Part shown: piece after piece, positions 27,226-35,688 of the stretch
Numbering within the stretch: the first letter of the stretch is position 1
Layout of the letters: every line of letters begins with the position of its first letter
From: Paracoccaceae bacterium
GTDB lineage: Bacteria; Pseudomonadota; Alphaproteobacteria; Rhodobacterales; Rhodobacteraceae
Length of the DNA: 35,688 nt
Reading direction: 5' to 3'
Assembly: GCA_007123625.1 (NCBI GenBank)
Contig: SKKS01000107.1
Coordinates: 1 to 35,688 of the forward strand
Made by a program: the position numbers and the translations under genes
Notes under the pieces: model-generated
Databases searched by the model: none
The model's input: only the letters and a program-made list of their open reading frames with translations
Told to the model about the DNA's origin: nothing

Positions 27226-30200
27226 ATGGCGAATATTTTTGCCCCGACCTTTGATTTTCCGTCTGGTCAGCGGGGCGAGTCGTTGCGCATCGGGCAGATG
27301 CAGGGAACAAGCGGACTGTTCCTTCCACGGTCGGGTGGTCATGGCGACGTGAATGGTGACGGCCTTGACGATCTGATCGTCGGCACCCTCACAATGCAGC
27401 CCGGCTCCGGGCTTATCCCAGGTATCAGCGTGCGATTTGGCTCGCTACTGGCGCTTGACGGCCCGGATGCCCCACTTTCCGCTGCGCGTATCGGAACCGG
27501 GTTCGACATCGTGGGCGCGGCGGTCAACGACGGCCTGGACCTATTCGCCATCGCCGACGTGAACGGCGACGGGTTCGATGATATGCTGCTCGGTGCGCGC
27601 GAAGCCGGGGCTGGATCATCTGCGCTGGGCGATGGCCGGGCGTATGTGATCTTCGGCGGCCCCGCACTGGACGCGGTCACGCAGATCGATCTACGGGCGC
27701 TTGACGGGATCAATGGTGTCGAACTCCTCGGCCCTGCGGCATCCGCACACCAGAGCTTCGGCCTTTCGGCGGCTTTCGGCACCCGTATCGCGGCAGCCGA
27801 TCTTGATGGCGACGGGATTGCCGACATGATTGTGGGTTCCCCTTACGCCGGCCCGATGGTGCAGAGCGGCGGAGAGGGGGGCGCGCGGCGGTTGCACAGT
27901 ATCGGCGAAGTCTACATCATCTTCGGCGAACAGGGCAGCGGGGCCGAGGACTTCGGCGGCAATGGGCGCAAGGACCTGGACGTACTCGATCCCTCGGGGC
28001 TGAGCGTGATCTTTGGAGTGGCGGCGTCCGGACTGGGTGAAGCGGTTCAGGTGCCGGGTGACGTGAACGGCGACGGGTACGCTGATCTTGCCATCGGGGG
28101 TCACTCTTTCAACGCAGAAGTCACGATTGTTTTCGGCGGACCGGGACTGCGCGGGGCAGACCGGATAGAGGCTGCGTCGATTGGCGGCGTGGGCACATCG
28201 ACCGCGGGCGCGCCGACGGGATTTCGGATTTTTGACTCCACACCCGATGTCGAAATCATGCCGGTTATCGCGCCGGGCATCGATTTCGACGGTGACGGCC
28301 TGGCCGACATTGTGCTCAGCCGTATCCTGCCCGATGGCACCACGACGATCGAGATCATCCACGGTGCAGTATCTCTGGGCAGCACCGATATCGACCTTGC
28401 AACGCTGCCCGCAAATCAGCGCACAACGATCGTCAACACCTTTGCTAACGAGTTTGCTCGTGGCGTCGATATCAACGGGGACGGGATCGATGATCTGGTC
28501 TTCGGCAATCCCGGTCTGGCCCATCCCACCGCAGGCAGCACGGGGGGACTCGTCGTTGTGTTCGGGCGCGCGGGCCGTGGCGTGATCGACGGCGCCGATC
28601 TGGACGGATCGGACGGATTCGCCGCCTATGGGCCAGGCGGTTCTTTTGGCTCCGGTTGGTCGGTTGGTGTCTCGGATATCGATGGCGACGGGATTGCCGA
28701 ACTGAGCATCTGGGCAGACGGCATGATCCATGTTTTCGAGCCACAGCCGGTGGGCGCGATACCCGTCAATCGCCCACCAGTCGCGCGGGATGACATGATC
28801 GTCTTGTCTGGGCGTGGCCCGCACAGCGGTGATCTTTTTGCAGACAACGGGTCGGGACCGGATAGCGACCCTGACGGCGACGTGATCCGGGTCAGCTCTG
28901 CAACGGACGGTAGCGGCACCGATATCGCCATCCCTGCGGGTGGTCAGCAAACGCTGCTGTTCGTCGGGCCGGCGCCGGGGAGTGCCGTGGCCGTGGACGT
29001 TCGTTCCGACGGAACGCTGGCTGTCCGCCCTGAGGGTAGTTTCGACGCGCTGCCTGGTGGCACGCAGTTCGAATTCGCCATGTCATATACGATCACCGAT
29101 GGACAGGCCGAGTCGACGGCGCTGGCGTCCTTCGCCCATACGGCACCACCAAATGCCGCGCCTGTTGCACGGGACGATCTGATCTTCTTGCCACGCCGCG
29201 GGGCGCATGTGGCCGATCTGTTTGCCGACAACGGGTCAGGGCCTGATTTCGACCCCGACGCCGATATGCTGCGCATCATCGAGGTTACTGACCGCAATGG
29301 CGCGCCCGTGGTCGTGCCGGAAGGAGGAACTGTCACCCTGCGCTATCCTGGCGCGGCAGGACCGCTGGAGTTCGAATCTGTCATCGGTGCCGATGGCTCG
29401 GTAATGGTTACACCTGCGGGCGGATTCGAGGGCGTGCCGGTTGATGCGTTCTCATCCTTCGGGTTTTCGTATGTTCTGAGCGATGGGCAGGCAACCGATA
29501 CCGCTATTGCAGAATTCCGGCATGTTGCGGCCAATCAGGTACCGGTCGCCCGCCCTGATCTGATCGTGTTGCCGGGTCGGGGACCACATACCGCAGATCT
29601 GATGGCCGACAACGGCAGTGGTCCCGATATCGACCGCGATGGCGACCAGTTGCGTATCGCTGCGGTTTTCGATCACGCAACGGGCAGCCTTGTTCCTGTA
29701 CCGTTGAGCGGTGCCGTGAGCGTGACCCATCCGGGCCCGCGACCGGGAGATACGGCGACGCTTGATGTGCGCGACAATGGCGTGGTGACCTTTCGCCCGA
29801 CAGGGGCGTTCGACACCATGCCACTTGGCGAGATCTATCGCGCAGAGGTGATGTACATTCTGTCCGATGGTCAATCAACAAGCAGCGCAACTGCAGAATT
29901 CATCCATGAGGCGCGCAATGCCGCCCCGGTCGCGCAAGATGATCTGATTACCCTGAACCGGACCGGCGACACGCTGGGCAACCTGTTCGTCGATAACGGG
30001 AACGGGCCTGATATCGATTCGGACGGCGACACGCTCAGCATCCCTTTCGTTCAGCTGGCCTTGACCGGGCAGAGCTTCCAGATCGCGCCCGGCACAACGG
30101 TTTCGATTCCGATCCCGGTCGCGGTGACCGGTCGGCCCACTGAACTGATCGAGGCCGAGATCGGCTCCGACGGCAATTTCCGGATCCGGCCGGGCGACGC

Positions 30201-32001
30201 GCTGCGCGGCGTGCCAATCGGGGATACCTTTGAGTTCGATCTGTTGTACGGCGTCACCGACGGGGTCGATGGCGACTTTGCCGTCGCCCGGTTCGAGTTT
30301 GTCGGCAGCAATCGGCCCCCAGTGGCATTTGACGATACCCTGACCCTTGCAGACCGCGGTGGCGCAACCGCAAACCTGCTCGAGGCAAACGGCGGGCTGC
30401 CGGATTCAGACCCGGATGCCGACCCGATCCGGGTGCTGTGGGTCCGTGACAGCACCGGTATGCCCGTCAACGTTCCGGTGGGGGGTGAAGCGTCGGTCAT
30501 GGTGGTGTTCCGCCAAGGCCTTCCTGTGGATGTTTCCGCTGAGGTTCGGATAGGCAGCGACGGCAGCCTGCATGTGATCGACATCCCCGGCGGGCTTCCC
30601 GGGGGCGGCACCCAGATCAGCACCCAGGCTTCGTTCGAGTATGCCATCACGGATGGATTCGCGATTTCTGCGCCCGCAACGGTGCAATTGACGCTCACAA
30701 GTCAGAACCTGCCACCAGTCGCCGGAAACGACATGATCGATCTCGGAACGGTAGTCACACCGCGCATCGATCTCAAGCTGGACACCGGTGCCGGACCCGA
30801 TTTCGACCCGGAGGGTGCGCCACTCAGCTATGAGCTTTGGGTCGGAAACACGCCGGTCTCGCAGGGTCAGGCGATCACTCTTCAATCCGGGCTCCGAATT
30901 ATTCCGACGACCGATCCTGGTGTCTATGACGTCGAGCGCACCGGAGCAGCGCTGCAGGTTCCCGCGGGTTTCACCGGGTCGGAGTCCTTCAACTATCTTG
31001 TGCGCGATCCAGTCGGCCAGACCTCAGGCGGTTTCGCTACCGCCACGCTTGTGTGGGAGGGGCTGCCGGATGTGCCTCTGCTCGGGACGCCGGGCGCGGA
31101 CAGCCTATTCGGGACGCAGCGCGACAATTACATTATGGGGCTTGAAGGTGACGATACGATTTCAGGTGTTGGCGGCAACAACCGGCTTTTCGGCGGTAAC
31201 GGGGACGACCAGATCATCGGCGGACCGGGAAACGATATCCTTGTTGGCGGTGGCGGTGATGACACGCTGATCGGGGGTGGCGGGCAGAACATCGCGGTCT
31301 ATTCGGGCAACCGAACCGATTACGAGATTGTCTCGGACGGGGCCATCTTGCTGTTTGTGCGGGATTTGCGCTCCAATGGGGACGGCACCGATACTCTGCG
31401 CCAGATCCAGACGCTTCAGTTCGCCGACACGACCGTCGATGCCGTCGATTTTTTCGACAGTGTGATGATCTCGGGTAGTGTCTCCGGTCTCGGCGGTCCG
31501 GGGTTGGGCGGGATCAATCTTACCTTCTATGGCACCGATGGGGCGCCGCTCATGGCCACGGCCAGCGCTGCCGACGGCAGCTTTTCGGTCACCCTGCCTG
31601 TCGGCGAGGTGGCACGCCTTGACGCCAGCCGCGATTATTTGCCGGGAGCTGGCGGCGATCCGGCGATCACAGCGCTCGATGCGCTGGATGTGCTGCGCAT
31701 GGCCGTGGGGGTGACCCCATCCTTCGGCGCGGCGGCACCGCAGAACTTTGTCGCGGCAGACATCAACCGCGACGGGCAGGTGACAGCGCTCGACGCGCTC
31801 GAGGTGCTGCGTAGCGCCGTCGGGCTGGGCACGGCGCATGCTCCGGAATGGGTGTTCTTCGATGCCGCCACCGACTGGGATGGCCTTGCCCTGTCTAGGG
31901 CCCATGCCATGGTTCCCACTGGTGTTGACTTGTCCTCCATCGCACCCGGTGCGGATATCGGGCTGGCCAGTATCCTGTTGGGGCACATGGCGGAAATTTA
32001 G
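27226..32001 (+). CDS. Giant FG-GAP/VCBS-type, RTX calcium-binding protein with C-terminal dockerin-like module (1591 aa)
   Basis: Seven DxDxDG FG-GAP-like loops (DVNGDGLDDL, DVNGDGFDDM, DLDGDGIADM, DVNGDGYADL, DFDGDGLADI, DINGDGIDDL, DIDGDGIAEL); six PPVAxDD repeats; GGNGDDQIIGGPGNDILVGGGGDDTLIGG RTX repeats; ADINRDGQVTALDALEVLRSAVGL dockerin-like EF-hand; no Sec signal. Confidence 0.95.
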   Translation: MANIFAPTFDFPSGQRGESLRIGQMQGTSGLFLPRSGGHGDVNGDGLDDLIVGTLTMQPGSGLIPGISVRFGSLLALDGPDAPLSAARIGTGFDIVGAAVNDGLDLFAIADVNGDGFDDMLLGAREAGAGSSALGDGRAYVIFGGPALDAVTQIDLRALDGINGVELLGPAASAHQSFGLSAAFGTRIAAADLDGDGIADMIVGSPYAGPMVQSGGEGGARRLHSIGEVYIIFGEQGSGAEDFGGNGRKDLDVLDPSGLSVIFGVAASGLGEAVQVPGDVNGDGYADLAIGGHSFNAEVTIVFGGPGLRGADRIEAASIGGVGTSTAGAPTGFRIFDSTPDVEIMPVIAPGIDFDGDGLADIVLSRILPDGTTTIEIIHGAVSLGSTDIDLATLPANQRTTIVNTFANEFARGVDINGDGIDDLVFGNPGLAHPTAGSTGGLVVVFGRAGRGVIDGADLDGSDGFAAYGPGGSFGSGWSVGVSDIDGDGIAELSIWADGMIHVFEPQPVGAIPVNRPPVARDDMIVLSGRGPHSGDLFADNGSGPDSDPDGDVIRVSSATDGSGTDIAIPAGGQQTLLFVGPAPGSAVAVDVRSDGTLAVRPEGSFDALPGGTQFEFAMSYTITDGQAESTALASFAHTAPPNAAPVARDDLIFLPRRGAHVADLFADNGSGPDFDPDADMLRIIEVTDRNGAPVVVPEGGTVTLRYPGAAGPLEFESVIGADGSVMVTPAGGFEGVPVDAFSSFGFSYVLSDGQATDTAIAEFRHVAANQVPVARPDLIVLPGRGPHTADLMADNGSGPDIDRDGDQLRIAAVFDHATGSLVPVPLSGAVSVTHPGPRPGDTATLDVRDNGVVTFRPTGAFDTMPLGEIYRAEVMYILSDGQSTSSATAEFIHEARNAAPVAQDDLITLNRTGDTLGNLFVDNGNGPDIDSDGDTLSIPFVQLALTGQSFQIAPGTTVSIPIPVAVTGRPTELIEAEIGSDGNFRIRPGDALRGVPIGDTFEFDLLYGVTDGVDGDFAVARFEFVGSNRPPVAFDDTLTLADRGGATANLLEANGGLPDSDPDADPIRVLWVRDSTGMPVNVPVGGEASVMVVFRQGLPVDVSAEVRIGSDGSLHVIDIPGGLPGGGTQISTQASFEYAITDGFAISAPATVQLTLTSQNLPPVAGNDMIDLGTVVTPRIDLKLDTGAGPDFDPEGAPLSYELWVGNTPVSQGQAITLQSGLRIIPTTDPGVYDVERTGAALQVPAGFTGSESFNYLVRDPVGQTSGGFATATLVWEGLPDVPLLGTPGADSLFGTQRDNYIMGLEGDDTISGVGGNNRLFGGNGDDQIIGGPGNDILVGGGGDDTLIGGGGQNIAVYSGNRTDYEIVSDGAILLFVRDLRSNGDGTDTLRQIQTLQFADTTVDAVDFFDSVMISGSVSGLGGPGLGGINLTFYGTDGAPLMATASAADGSFSVTLPVGEVARLDASRDYLPGAGGDPAITALDALDVLRMAVGVTPSFGAAAPQNFVAADINRDGQVTALDALEVLRSAVGLGTAHAPEWVFFDAATDWDGLALSRAHAMVPTGVDLSSIAPGADIGLASILLGHMAEI
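28768..31060 (+). repeat. Six tandem protein-level repeats of about 127-132 aa (cadherin/VCBS-like)
   Basis: Repeat starts at the N-x-x-PVAxDD codons: 28768, 29152, 29533, 29917, 30310, 30706; most carry (A/V)DNGxGPDxDxDGDxL. Confidence 0.85.
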
Positions 32002-32254
32002 GGTGTAGTGCGGTCTGGCCGACTCAGGGTCGAGCAGAGGAGCGTATGAGAAACCTCCCGTAACCGGGATGATCTGCGCATAGTGCGATGCAAGGGCCAG
32101 CGACATGGTCATGTCATGACACGTGCTCGCAAATACCACACTCAATCGGCCCGTACTGAGGTCAAGATCAGCAATGCCGTCCATTCCATTGCACATCTAC
32201 GGCAGCGTCCGTCAAACTGGTCTGGATTTCGGGACCAACTCACCGGATCATCGG

Positions 32255-32467
32255 TCAGGCGGCCTGTATGGCTATGCTTGAAGGCGGATCGATCTGGTTG
32301 AAGGCTTCAACCATTACGTGGCGGTACTGGCTCTGCCAGTCTTGATTTCGCTCAAAGAGCACCGCGCCAATCAGGGGGATGATGTTGCCCTCGTCAGGAA
32401 AGTTGCCGACCACATCGGCGCGCCCATTCACTTCCATATTCAGCCAGTCGCGCATCATCTCCGCCAT
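32255..32467 (-). mobile_element. C-terminal remnant of an IS256-family transposase
   Basis: Minus frame MAEMMRDWLNMEVNGRADVVGNFPDEGNIIPLIGAVLFERNQDWQSQYRHVMVEAFNQIDPPSSIAIQAA* matches the IS256 C-terminus (LNxEIKRRxDVVGIFPNxxxIxRLIGAVLxEQNDEW). Confidence 0.8.
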
Positions 32468-32603
32468 ACCTGTCGCACGCGCCGCGCTGCCTTTGCGTCT
32501 GCGCGGGGTTGCGCTTGGCCCCGGACCGCGCGCAGAGTGGCGTTCCGGTACAACGCCAGTCCGAGGTTTCCCCGTGCCCCACGACACAGTCCATGACGCC
32601 GCC

Positions 32604-33836
32604 ATGCCCGCGCTTGATCTGCGATATGTGCGCAGCCAGTTCCCGGCGTTTTCCGAACCCGCACTGCAGGATCAGGCATTCTTCGAGAACGCGGGCGGGT
32701 CCTATGCCTGTGCACCGGTCATCGACCGGCTGACCCGGTATTATCGCACACGCAAGGTTCAGCCCTATGGCGCCTATGCCGCAAGCCAGGACGCGGGTGC
32801 CGAAATGGACGAGGCCCGCGAACGGCTGGCCGCGATGATGGGCGTGCCGCCCGAGACACTCAGCTTCGGTCCCTCGACCACCGCCAACACCTATGTGCTG
32901 GCCCATGCATTTGGCGAATTGCTGCGCCCGGGCGATGCCATCGTCGTCACCGATCAGGACCACGAGGCGAACACCGGCCCCTGGCGACGGCTGGAGGCGC
33001 GCGGGATCGCGGTACGCGAATGGCGACAGGATCCGGTCACGGGCCATCTGGACCCCGCAGCGCTGGCGAACCTGATGGACGGAAAGGTGCGGCTGGTCTG
33101 TTTTCCGCATTGCTCGAATGTGGTGGGCGAAATCAACCCGGTGGCCGAGCTTTGCGCCATGATCCGCGATGCGGGCGCCTGGAGTTGCGTGGACGGTGTC
33201 TCGTATGCGCCGCACGGGCTGCCGGATGTGGGCGCGATGGGGGCCGATATCTATCTGTTTTCGGCCTACAAGACCTATGGGCCGCACCAGGGGCTGATGG
33301 CGGTCCGCCCCGAACTGGCCGACACACTTCCAAATCAGGCACATTACTTCAACGCCGACGTGCCCTTCAAGCGGTTCACGCCCGCCGGACCGGACCATGC
33401 CCAGATCGCGGCCTGCGCCGGCATGGCCGATTATCTGGACGGGCTTTATGCCGCCCATTTCCCCGGCGCCCCGGACCCCGGCCCTGCGGGCCGGGCGGCC
33501 GCCGTGCACGATCTGATGCGCGCGCATGAAACCGCGCTGTTGCAGCCGTTCCTGGACTATGTAGCGGGGCGCAATGACCTGCGCCTGTTGGGCCCTGACC
33601 GGGCCGAGGCGCGCGCGCCCACCGTTGCGCTGGCCCACGTCAAGCCCGGCGCCGACCTTGCCCGCGCGCTGGCGGCGCACGGGATCATGGCGGGTGGCGG
33701 CAGTTTCTATGCCAACCGGGCGCTGGGCGCGCAGGGGATCGACCCGGCCCACGGGGTGCTGCGGCTGTCATTCGTGCATTACACCACACGCGGTGAACTT
33801 GACCGCCTGATTGCCGCGCTAGATCAGGTGGTATAA
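32604..33836 (+). CDS. Cysteine desulfurase-like / class V aminotransferase family protein
   Basis: FFENAGGSYACAPVIDRL, LSFGPSTTANTYVLAHAFG, HCSNVVGEINPVAELCAMIRDAGAWSCVDGVSYAPHGLPDVGAMGADIYLFSAYKTYGPHQG (PLP Lys). Confidence 0.92.
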   Translation: MPALDLRYVRSQFPAFSEPALQDQAFFENAGGSYACAPVIDRLTRYYRTRKVQPYGAYAASQDAGAEMDEARERLAAMMGVPPETLSFGPSTTANTYVLAHAFGELLRPGDAIVVTDQDHEANTGPWRRLEARGIAVREWRQDPVTGHLDPAALANLMDGKVRLVCFPHCSNVVGEINPVAELCAMIRDAGAWSCVDGVSYAPHGLPDVGAMGADIYLFSAYKTYGPHQGLMAVRPELADTLPNQAHYFNADVPFKRFTPAGPDHAQIAACAGMADYLDGLYAAHFPGAPDPGPAGRAAAVHDLMRAHETALLQPFLDYVAGRNDLRLLGPDRAEARAPTVALAHVKPGADLARALAAHGIMAGGGSFYANRALGAQGIDPAHGVLRLSFVHYTTRGELDRLIAALDQVV

Positions 33837-33854
33837 CCGTACGACAGGCGCCGA

Positions 33855-35282
33855 ATGTCCGACAAGTCACCGATTATCCTGTGGTTCCGCCGCGACCTGC
33901 GGCTGGCCGACAATCCCATGCTGACCGAAGCCGCCGCCACCGGGCGCCCGCTGATCCCGGTGTTCATTTGCGACAGCACGGTGACGGACATGGGGGCTGC
34001 GCCGAAATGGCGGCTGGGGCTGGCGCTTGATGCCTTTGCGAAGGCGCTCGAAAGCGTTGGCGCGCGGCTGATCCTGCGGCGCGGTGATTCCGGAGGGGTG
34101 CTTGACGGGCTGATCGCGGAAACCGGCGCGGGTGCGGTGTGGTGGGGGCGGCAGTATGATGCCGCGGCGCGTGACCGCGACACGAGCATCAAGAAGCCGT
34201 TGAAGGACCGCGGCATCGACGCGCGCAGCTTTGCGGGCCATGTGCTGTTCGAACCGTGGGACGTGGAAACCGGCAGCGGCGGCGCCTACAAGGTCTATTC
34301 GCCCTACTGGCGGGCGGTGCGCGACCGAGAAGTGGCCGCCCCTGCGCCTGCGCCCGACCGGCTGGCTGCACCGGACCGCTGGCCCGAAAGCGACGCCCCT
34401 GCGGACTGGGCGCTGGGGGCGGCGATGAACCGGGGCGCTGATGTTGTCGCGCTCCATGTCTGCGTGGGCGAGGCGGCGGCGCGCGCGCGCCTGACGGCAT
34501 TCATCGACACAGCCATCGGTTCCTACAAGACGCAGCGCGATTTCCCCGAGGCCGAGGCGACCTCGCGCCTGTCGGAAAACCTGACCTGGGGCGAGATTGG
34601 CATCCGTGAAGTCTGGCACGCCGGGCGCCGCGCGATGGAAGACGGCGCGCAGGGAGCCGAGCATTTCCTCAAGGAACTGGTCTGGCGCGAATTCGCCTGG
34701 CACCTGTTGTATCACCATCCGCGCATGGATCGTGACAACTTCCGCCCGGAATGGGATGATTTTCCATGGAAAACAGATTCTGAAAGCGATGTGGTCCTGC
34801 GCTGGAAACAGGGGCGAACGGGCGTCGCGTTTGTTGATGCAGCGATGCGCGAGATGTATGTGACCGGCACCATGCACAACCGCGCACGGATGATCGTGGC
34901 CTCGTATCTGACCAAGCACCTGTTGGTGCACTGGAGGGTGGGGCTGGACTGGTTCGCCGAGTGCCTGATCGACTGCGACCCCGCGTCGAACGCAATGGGC
35001 TGGCAATGGGTCGCCGGGTCCGGCCCGGATGCCGCGCCATACTTCCGCGTCTTCAACCCCGAGCTTCAGGCCGGTAAATTCGACGCCAGGGCGCGTTATC
35101 GCAGCCGCTTTCTGGCCGAAGGGGCGCGCAGCCCGCACCCGGACGCGCTGGCGTTCTTCGAGGCCTGCCCCCGCGCCTGGGCGTTGTCCCCGGACATGCC
35201 CCCCCCGGCACCGGTGGTCGATCTTGATGCCGGGCGCAAGCGGGCGCTGGCCGCCTACGAAAGGCTCAGGGCAGATGCCTGA
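33855..35282 (+). CDS. phrB: Deoxyribodipyrimidine photo-lyase (cryptochrome/photolyase family)
   Basis: ILWFRRDLRLADNPML; ENLTWGEIGIREVWHA; FLKELVWREFAWHLLYHHP; GRTGVAFVDAAMREMYVTGTMHNRARMIVASYLTKHLLVHWRVG; DCDPASNAMGWQWVAGSGPDAAPYFRVFNP. Confidence 0.97.
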   Translation: MSDKSPIILWFRRDLRLADNPMLTEAAATGRPLIPVFICDSTVTDMGAAPKWRLGLALDAFAKALESVGARLILRRGDSGGVLDGLIAETGAGAVWWGRQYDAAARDRDTSIKKPLKDRGIDARSFAGHVLFEPWDVETGSGGAYKVYSPYWRAVRDREVAAPAPAPDRLAAPDRWPESDAPADWALGAAMNRGADVVALHVCVGEAAARARLTAFIDTAIGSYKTQRDFPEAEATSRLSENLTWGEIGIREVWHAGRRAMEDGAQGAEHFLKELVWREFAWHLLYHHPRMDRDNFRPEWDDFPWKTDSESDVVLRWKQGRTGVAFVDAAMREMYVTGTMHNRARMIVASYLTKHLLVHWRVGLDWFAECLIDCDPASNAMGWQWVAGSGPDAAPYFRVFNPELQAGKFDARARYRSRFLAEGARSPHPDALAFFEACPRAWALSPDMPPPAPVVDLDAGRKRALAAYERLRADA

Positions 35283-35390
35283 CGCACCCGCATCGCGCCG
35301 GAGAACTGGACTTCACCGGGATTATTCCACAACATTGATGGCAGTGGCGGCAGGCAAACAGACCGGCCCCGCAAGAACAGGGACGATACG

Positions 35391-35688
35391 ATGATCTTGA
35401 CCGGCATCGAGGGGCAGCGCGACTTGCCGCGGTACTTCACACAGGCATTTCGCATGGCACAGCGGCTCAATCGCGGGCGGCTGGATGTGATCTTGCCCGA
35501 TGGGCGGCGTTTCCGGGCCGAAGGCGCCCAACCCGGGCAGGTGGCCGAGATTTCGGTGCACAACCCCGACCTGTTCGCCCGGCTGATCCGTGAAGGCGAC
35601 ATGGGCTTTTCCGAGGCGTATCTGGATGGCTGGTGGACAACACCTGACCTGCAGGCGTTCATGGACCTGATCAACGACGGCAATCCCA
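35391..35688 (+). CDS. N-terminal part of cyclopropane-fatty-acyl-phospholipid synthase family protein (truncated by window end)
   Basis: Open frame to the window edge; HNPDLFARLIREGDMGFSEAYLDGWWTTPDLQAFMDLINDGN is the CFA-synthase N-terminal signature. Confidence 0.8.
   Translation, partial: MILTGIEGQRDLPRYFTQAFRMAQRLNRGRLDVILPDGRRFRAEGAQPGQVAEISVHNPDLFARLIREGDMGFSEAYLDGWWTTPDLQAFMDLINDGNP

Noticed and set aside
27691-28950. 419-aa minus-strand ORF inside the giant gene
   Set aside because: Antisense of the FG-GAP repeats; apparent repeats come from the coding strand's Ca loops.
31126-31300. Short-period DNA repeat considered as CRISPR-like or satellite repeat
   Set aside because: It encodes in-frame RTX nonapeptides (GGxGxDxLxG); no conserved direct repeats with unique spacers.
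32002-32254. Possible small CDS or RNA between the giant gene and the IS256 remnant (ORF 32083..32301)
   Set aside because: No coding signature, ribosome-binding site or recognisable fold; probably decayed IS-associated DNA.
32394-33752. 452-aa minus-strand ORF opposite the cysteine-desulfurase-like gene
   Set aside because: Shadow ORF; the plus-strand product has unambiguous PLP-enzyme motifs.
33867-35138. 423-aa minus-strand ORF opposite the photolyase
   Set aside because: Shadow ORF; the plus strand is a canonical photolyase.

Overview
The window looks like a GC-rich alphaproteobacterial chromosome segment, most likely Rhodobacteraceae; this is judged from gene content and codon bias, not a database search. 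About 30 CDS can be supported.

Left part (1-7.6 kb): ordinary housekeeping genes. HAD pyrimidine 5'-nucleotidase, GntR/FCD regulator, ccmF-ccmH, dapE-GNAT, sufE and a lipoprotein.

8.2-16.4 kb: a complete TRAP transporter (P-Q-M), then a gamma-glutamyltransferase-superfamily enzyme, an IclR regulator, an SBP56/methanethiol-oxidase gene and a downstream polytopic membrane protein. This may be a sulfur or gamma-glutamyl metabolite locus. It contains decayed genes (a zinc-type alcohol dehydrogenase tail and a GntR regulator).

16.9-25.9 kb, mostly minus strand: an envelope-related cluster. Two transglutaminase-like proteins around a zinc-ribbon miniprotein, slipin plus NfeD/ClpP-class protease, two divergent paralogues of an unknown small family (motif F-x-P-x-G-[ED]-Y-D), Thivi_2564-type membrane protein, ExoD-like protein and TetR.

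25.9-32.5 kb: plastic accessory DNA. A decayed RND efflux pump beside the orphan TetR, an IS110 N-terminal scar, a 1591-aa giant secreted-type protein (seven FG-GAP-like Ca loops, six regular ~128-aa repeats, RTX nonapeptides, C-terminal dockerin-like module) and an IS256 transposase C-terminal scar.

Right end: cysteine-desulfurase-like protein, photolyase, and the start of a cyclopropane-fatty-acid synthase.

No rRNA, tRNA or CRISPR array was recognised. The best candidates for something new are the giant protein between two IS scars, the MTO locus with an atypical partner, and the FPxGxYD small-protein family beside slipin/NfeD.
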